Below are positions 62,901 to 64,000 of a stretch of DNA of 64,000 nt, piece after piece. The position numbers were made by a program, and so were the translations under genes. A model generated the notes under the pieces. That model made no database searches. It had not been told where the DNA came from and saw only the letters and a program-made list of their open reading frames with translations. The DNA is from Muribaculaceae bacterium Isolate-037 (Harlan) (GTDB lineage Bacteria > Bacteroidota > Bacteroidia > Bacteroidales > Muribaculaceae). The stretch spans positions 1-64,000 of the forward strand of contig RIAZ01000031.1 in NCBI GenBank assembly GCA_003762615.1, in the 5' to 3' direction. How positions within the stretch are numbered: position 1 is the first letter of the stretch; every line of letters begins with the position of its first letter.

Positions 62901-64000
62901 ACTCATCCTTCTCTGCCGACATCACAAAGCACATCAAGGACAACAAGGTCACTCTCTACGTTAAGGTGATCGACAACACCGATCCGGGCATGCAGCCTGT
63001 CGGCAAGCAGCGCAGATACCCTGTAGGCGGTGGCGACATCAACTATACCTCCACTTCCGGAATCTGGCAGACTGTATGGATGGAGCCGGTAGACGAGACT
63101 CACATCTCCAACATCCGCACCACTCCTAACGTAGATAAGAAGAACTTCACTTTCGATATCGCTCTCGCCGGCACTCCCAAAGGTCAGCTCACAGTGAAAC
63201 TCATGGACGGCGACAATGTGGTGGCATCAAAGACTGTCAGCGCAGACGCAGCCAACACCGTGACTCTCGCTGTTGCGAAGCCGAAACTCTGGAGCCCGAA
63301 AGACCCGTTCCTCTATGACGTGGAAATCTCTCTCGCCGACAATGGCAAGACTCTTGACGAAATCGACAGCTATGCAGCTCTCCGCAAAATCTCCTATAAG
63401 AAGAATAGCGAGGGATTCTGGAGAATGCAGCTCAACAATAAGAATCTCTTCCAGTTCGGTCCGCTTGATCAGGGCTACTGGCCCGACGGTCTGCTGACAG
63501 CTCCTACTGACGAGGCTCTCCGTTATGACCTCGAGAAGACCAAAGACTGGGGCTTCAACATGGTCAGAAAGCACATGAAGGTTGAACCCGCCCGTTGGTA
63601 CTACCACTGCGACCGTCTCGGTCTTCTCGTATGGCAGGATATGCCCTCCGCATTCCAGACAGACGAAGGCAACTGGATCACTGACACTTGGTATCCGACT
63701 CACAATTGCACACAGAACCCCACACTTGAAGCTAATTTCAAGAGCGAATGGGCAGAAATCATCAATCAGCTCTATTCTCACCCCTGTATCGTGGTTTGGA
63801 CTCCGTTCAACGAGCGTTGGGGACAGTTCAAGACCGGTGAGATTGTAGAGTTCACTCAGAGCCTTGACAACACCCGCCTTGTCAACCCGTCAAGCGGCGG
63901 TAACCACTACAAACTCGGTGAGGGCACATTCGTCGACATGCACGACTATCGTCAGCCCGTCTACATCTTCGAAGGCGTCGTTGATCCTACCCGTCCTTTC
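59963..64000 (+). CDS. Fusion of glutaminase-like module and GH2 glycosidase (partial at window end)
   Basis: Open from the ATG at 59963 to the edge: 1346 codons without stop. Signal peptide TLALTALASPAIAQ. Residues 25-840 are DUF4964, a jelly-roll insert (DVFELYINGEKIVATG), DUF5127, DUF4965 and DUF1793 (HDLGQYPLANGQVYGDTMPL; LPLDSRDLQTKSDWILWTAS), matching the protein at 48831-51347. From about 870 a GH2 enzyme follows: sugar-binding domain (WVNLNGLWDYAI; NYTSTSGIWQTVWMEPV), immunoglobulin-like domain (about 1045-1135), and TIM barrel with RKHMKVEPARWYYHCDRLGL and the acid/base Glu1284 in WTPFNERWG. The nucleophile lies beyond the window. It is likely secreted or periplasmic and part of the PUL. 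Substrate unknown. Confidence 0.88.
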   Translation, partial: MKLTGFISCTLALTALASPAIAQTAEDFKPYQETELRLPSVPLLTNDPFFSIWSNYDNLNDGPTRHWCEQEKAIDGILRVDGVSYRFMGSEKENLLKPIAPMTVDGDGWSGKVSYKRQRNNDWRNESFDDSSWATEQAAWGKKGEYPNVNNDWVGDNKDIYVRRVVNLSNKDLEKDLWVKFSHDDVFELYINGEKIVATGETWRQGENVQLTPEQKKALKAGDNIIAAHCHNTTGGSYIDFGLYENILDPSTEVKQARQNSVDVMATSSYYNFTCGPVNLDVVFTAPMLIDDLDLISTPVNFISYQVKSTDDKKHDIQFYLATSAQMTVNEMNQPTLSEVITENGIKYLKAGSEEQKILGRSGDLISIDWGYLYIPAINGNVAVVQGQTAEQNFVKSGKLPSSEKNPVRSTSLSNMPALAFCNNLGKVKEASDFLMIGYDEVYDMQYMKKNYKAYYARDGKTIFNAFEELRDNYASIMKRCRDLDKMIYDDALAAGNKKYAEMLSANYRLVMAAHKLFQDDKGHILYFSKENKSNGCVNTVDLTYPESPLYLLYNPTLQKGMVLSILEYALSDQRKGKNCAAHDLGQYPLANGQVYGDTMPLEESANIILLCNAICKITGDGEWLKPYKSVLKTWADYCRAEGQNPGNQLCTDDFKGPSEQNTNLSIKAIMAVAAYADLIPYIGGNTRDIEKFRNYAKNMALLWEADARDGDHYRMEFHKGGTWSQKYNLVWDLMWGWNYFPAEVVDREINFYLTKQHKYGLPLDSRDLQTKSDWILWTASMSPDTETFLQFSDKHYDYMNETTSRIPLSDFYMVDSGRSCNFSARSVLGGLWMKVLMDRYRPAKVQTAWAPKGNHIKTRWAAEIDPDNVLPEYPRPIMERDQWVNLNGLWDYAITNQNETPKAFEGEILVPFAIESSLSGVMRPLEPGKALWYKKEIEIPAEWNGKNVIINFGAVDYETYVFANGTTGRDRVTSHIGGHSSFSADITKHIKDNKVTLYVKVIDNTDPGMQPVGKQRRYPVGGGDINYTSTSGIWQTVWMEPVDETHISNIRTTPNVDKKNFTFDIALAGTPKGQLTVKLMDGDNVVASKTVSADAANTVTLAVAKPKLWSPKDPFLYDVEISLADNGKTLDEIDSYAALRKISYKKNSEGFWRMQLNNKNLFQFGPLDQGYWPDGLLTAPTDEALRYDLEKTKDWGFNMVRKHMKVEPARWYYHCDRLGLLVWQDMPSAFQTDEGNWITDTWYPTHNCTQNPTLEANFKSEWAEIINQLYSHPCIVVWTPFNERWGQFKTGEIVEFTQSLDNTRLVNPSSGGNHYKLGEGTFVDMHDYRQPVYIFEGVVDPTRPF

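Overview
The window comes from a gut-type Bacteroidales chromosome, most likely a Muribaculaceae-like organism. The evidence is the 16S 5' end at the left edge, a SusC/SusD polysaccharide utilization locus with a hybrid two-component regulator, Bacteroidetes-type promoters (TTTG, 19-21 bases, TAnnTTTG) in front of many genes, and the gene families present. Species-level identity cannot be read from it.

Layout. 1-400: start of a 16S rRNA gene read leftward, with its leader and promoter. 725-7040 (minus): an outer-membrane protein, an ECF sigma factor, and a conserved envelope operon (FtsB/DivIC-like protein, membrane protein, coaX, beta-barrel protein, lptC, CNNM/CBS protein). 7485-7991: a second ECF sigma factor, paralogous to the first. 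8317-18521 (plus): a lipopolysaccharide operon (waaA, lpxL-like acyltransferase, kdsB, GT9, two LTA-synthase-like phosphotransferases, a small ORF inside a 265-bp insertion bounded by 33-nt direct repeats, GT4, GT2). It converges on trmD and two more glycosyltransferases (18570-21422, minus). 21423-27850: an AT-richer accessory island with a GH51 and a double-domain GH43, bracketed by copies of a repeat and followed by an Rpn/PD-(D/E)XK-type protein whose active site looks degraded.

27874-38921 (minus): inositol-3-phosphate synthase, then a tightly coupled set (pdxA, MobA-like nucleotidyltransferase, ATP-grasp protein, CDP-alcohol phosphatidyltransferase, HAD phosphatase), then rlmN, a PpiD-like chaperone and metK. 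I read inositol-3-phosphate synthase plus the set as a candidate pathway for an inositol-type (CDP-activated) lipid head group or soluble phosphodiester, with an ATP-grasp enzyme as the unusual component. 38922-40640: tRNA-Pro(CGG) and an Abi-like HEPN gene bracketed by 60-nt direct repeats, followed by an isolated promoter-terminator pair.

40673-64000: a polysaccharide utilization locus. On the minus strand it has an accessory lipoprotein, SusD, SusC, an IPT/TIG + beta-propeller lipoprotein and a DUF4964/5127/4965/1793 'glutaminase-like' protein. A GH43-like lipoprotein lacking the usual catalytic base lies on the plus strand. An HTCS regulator and a large internally duplicated secreted protein follow on the minus strand. 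At the right edge (plus, cut by the window end) is a very large secreted protein that fuses the glutaminase-like module to a GH2 glycosidase. The regulator probably senses a glycan fragment, SusCD import it, and the secreted enzymes trim it. The substrate cannot be named from sequence alone.
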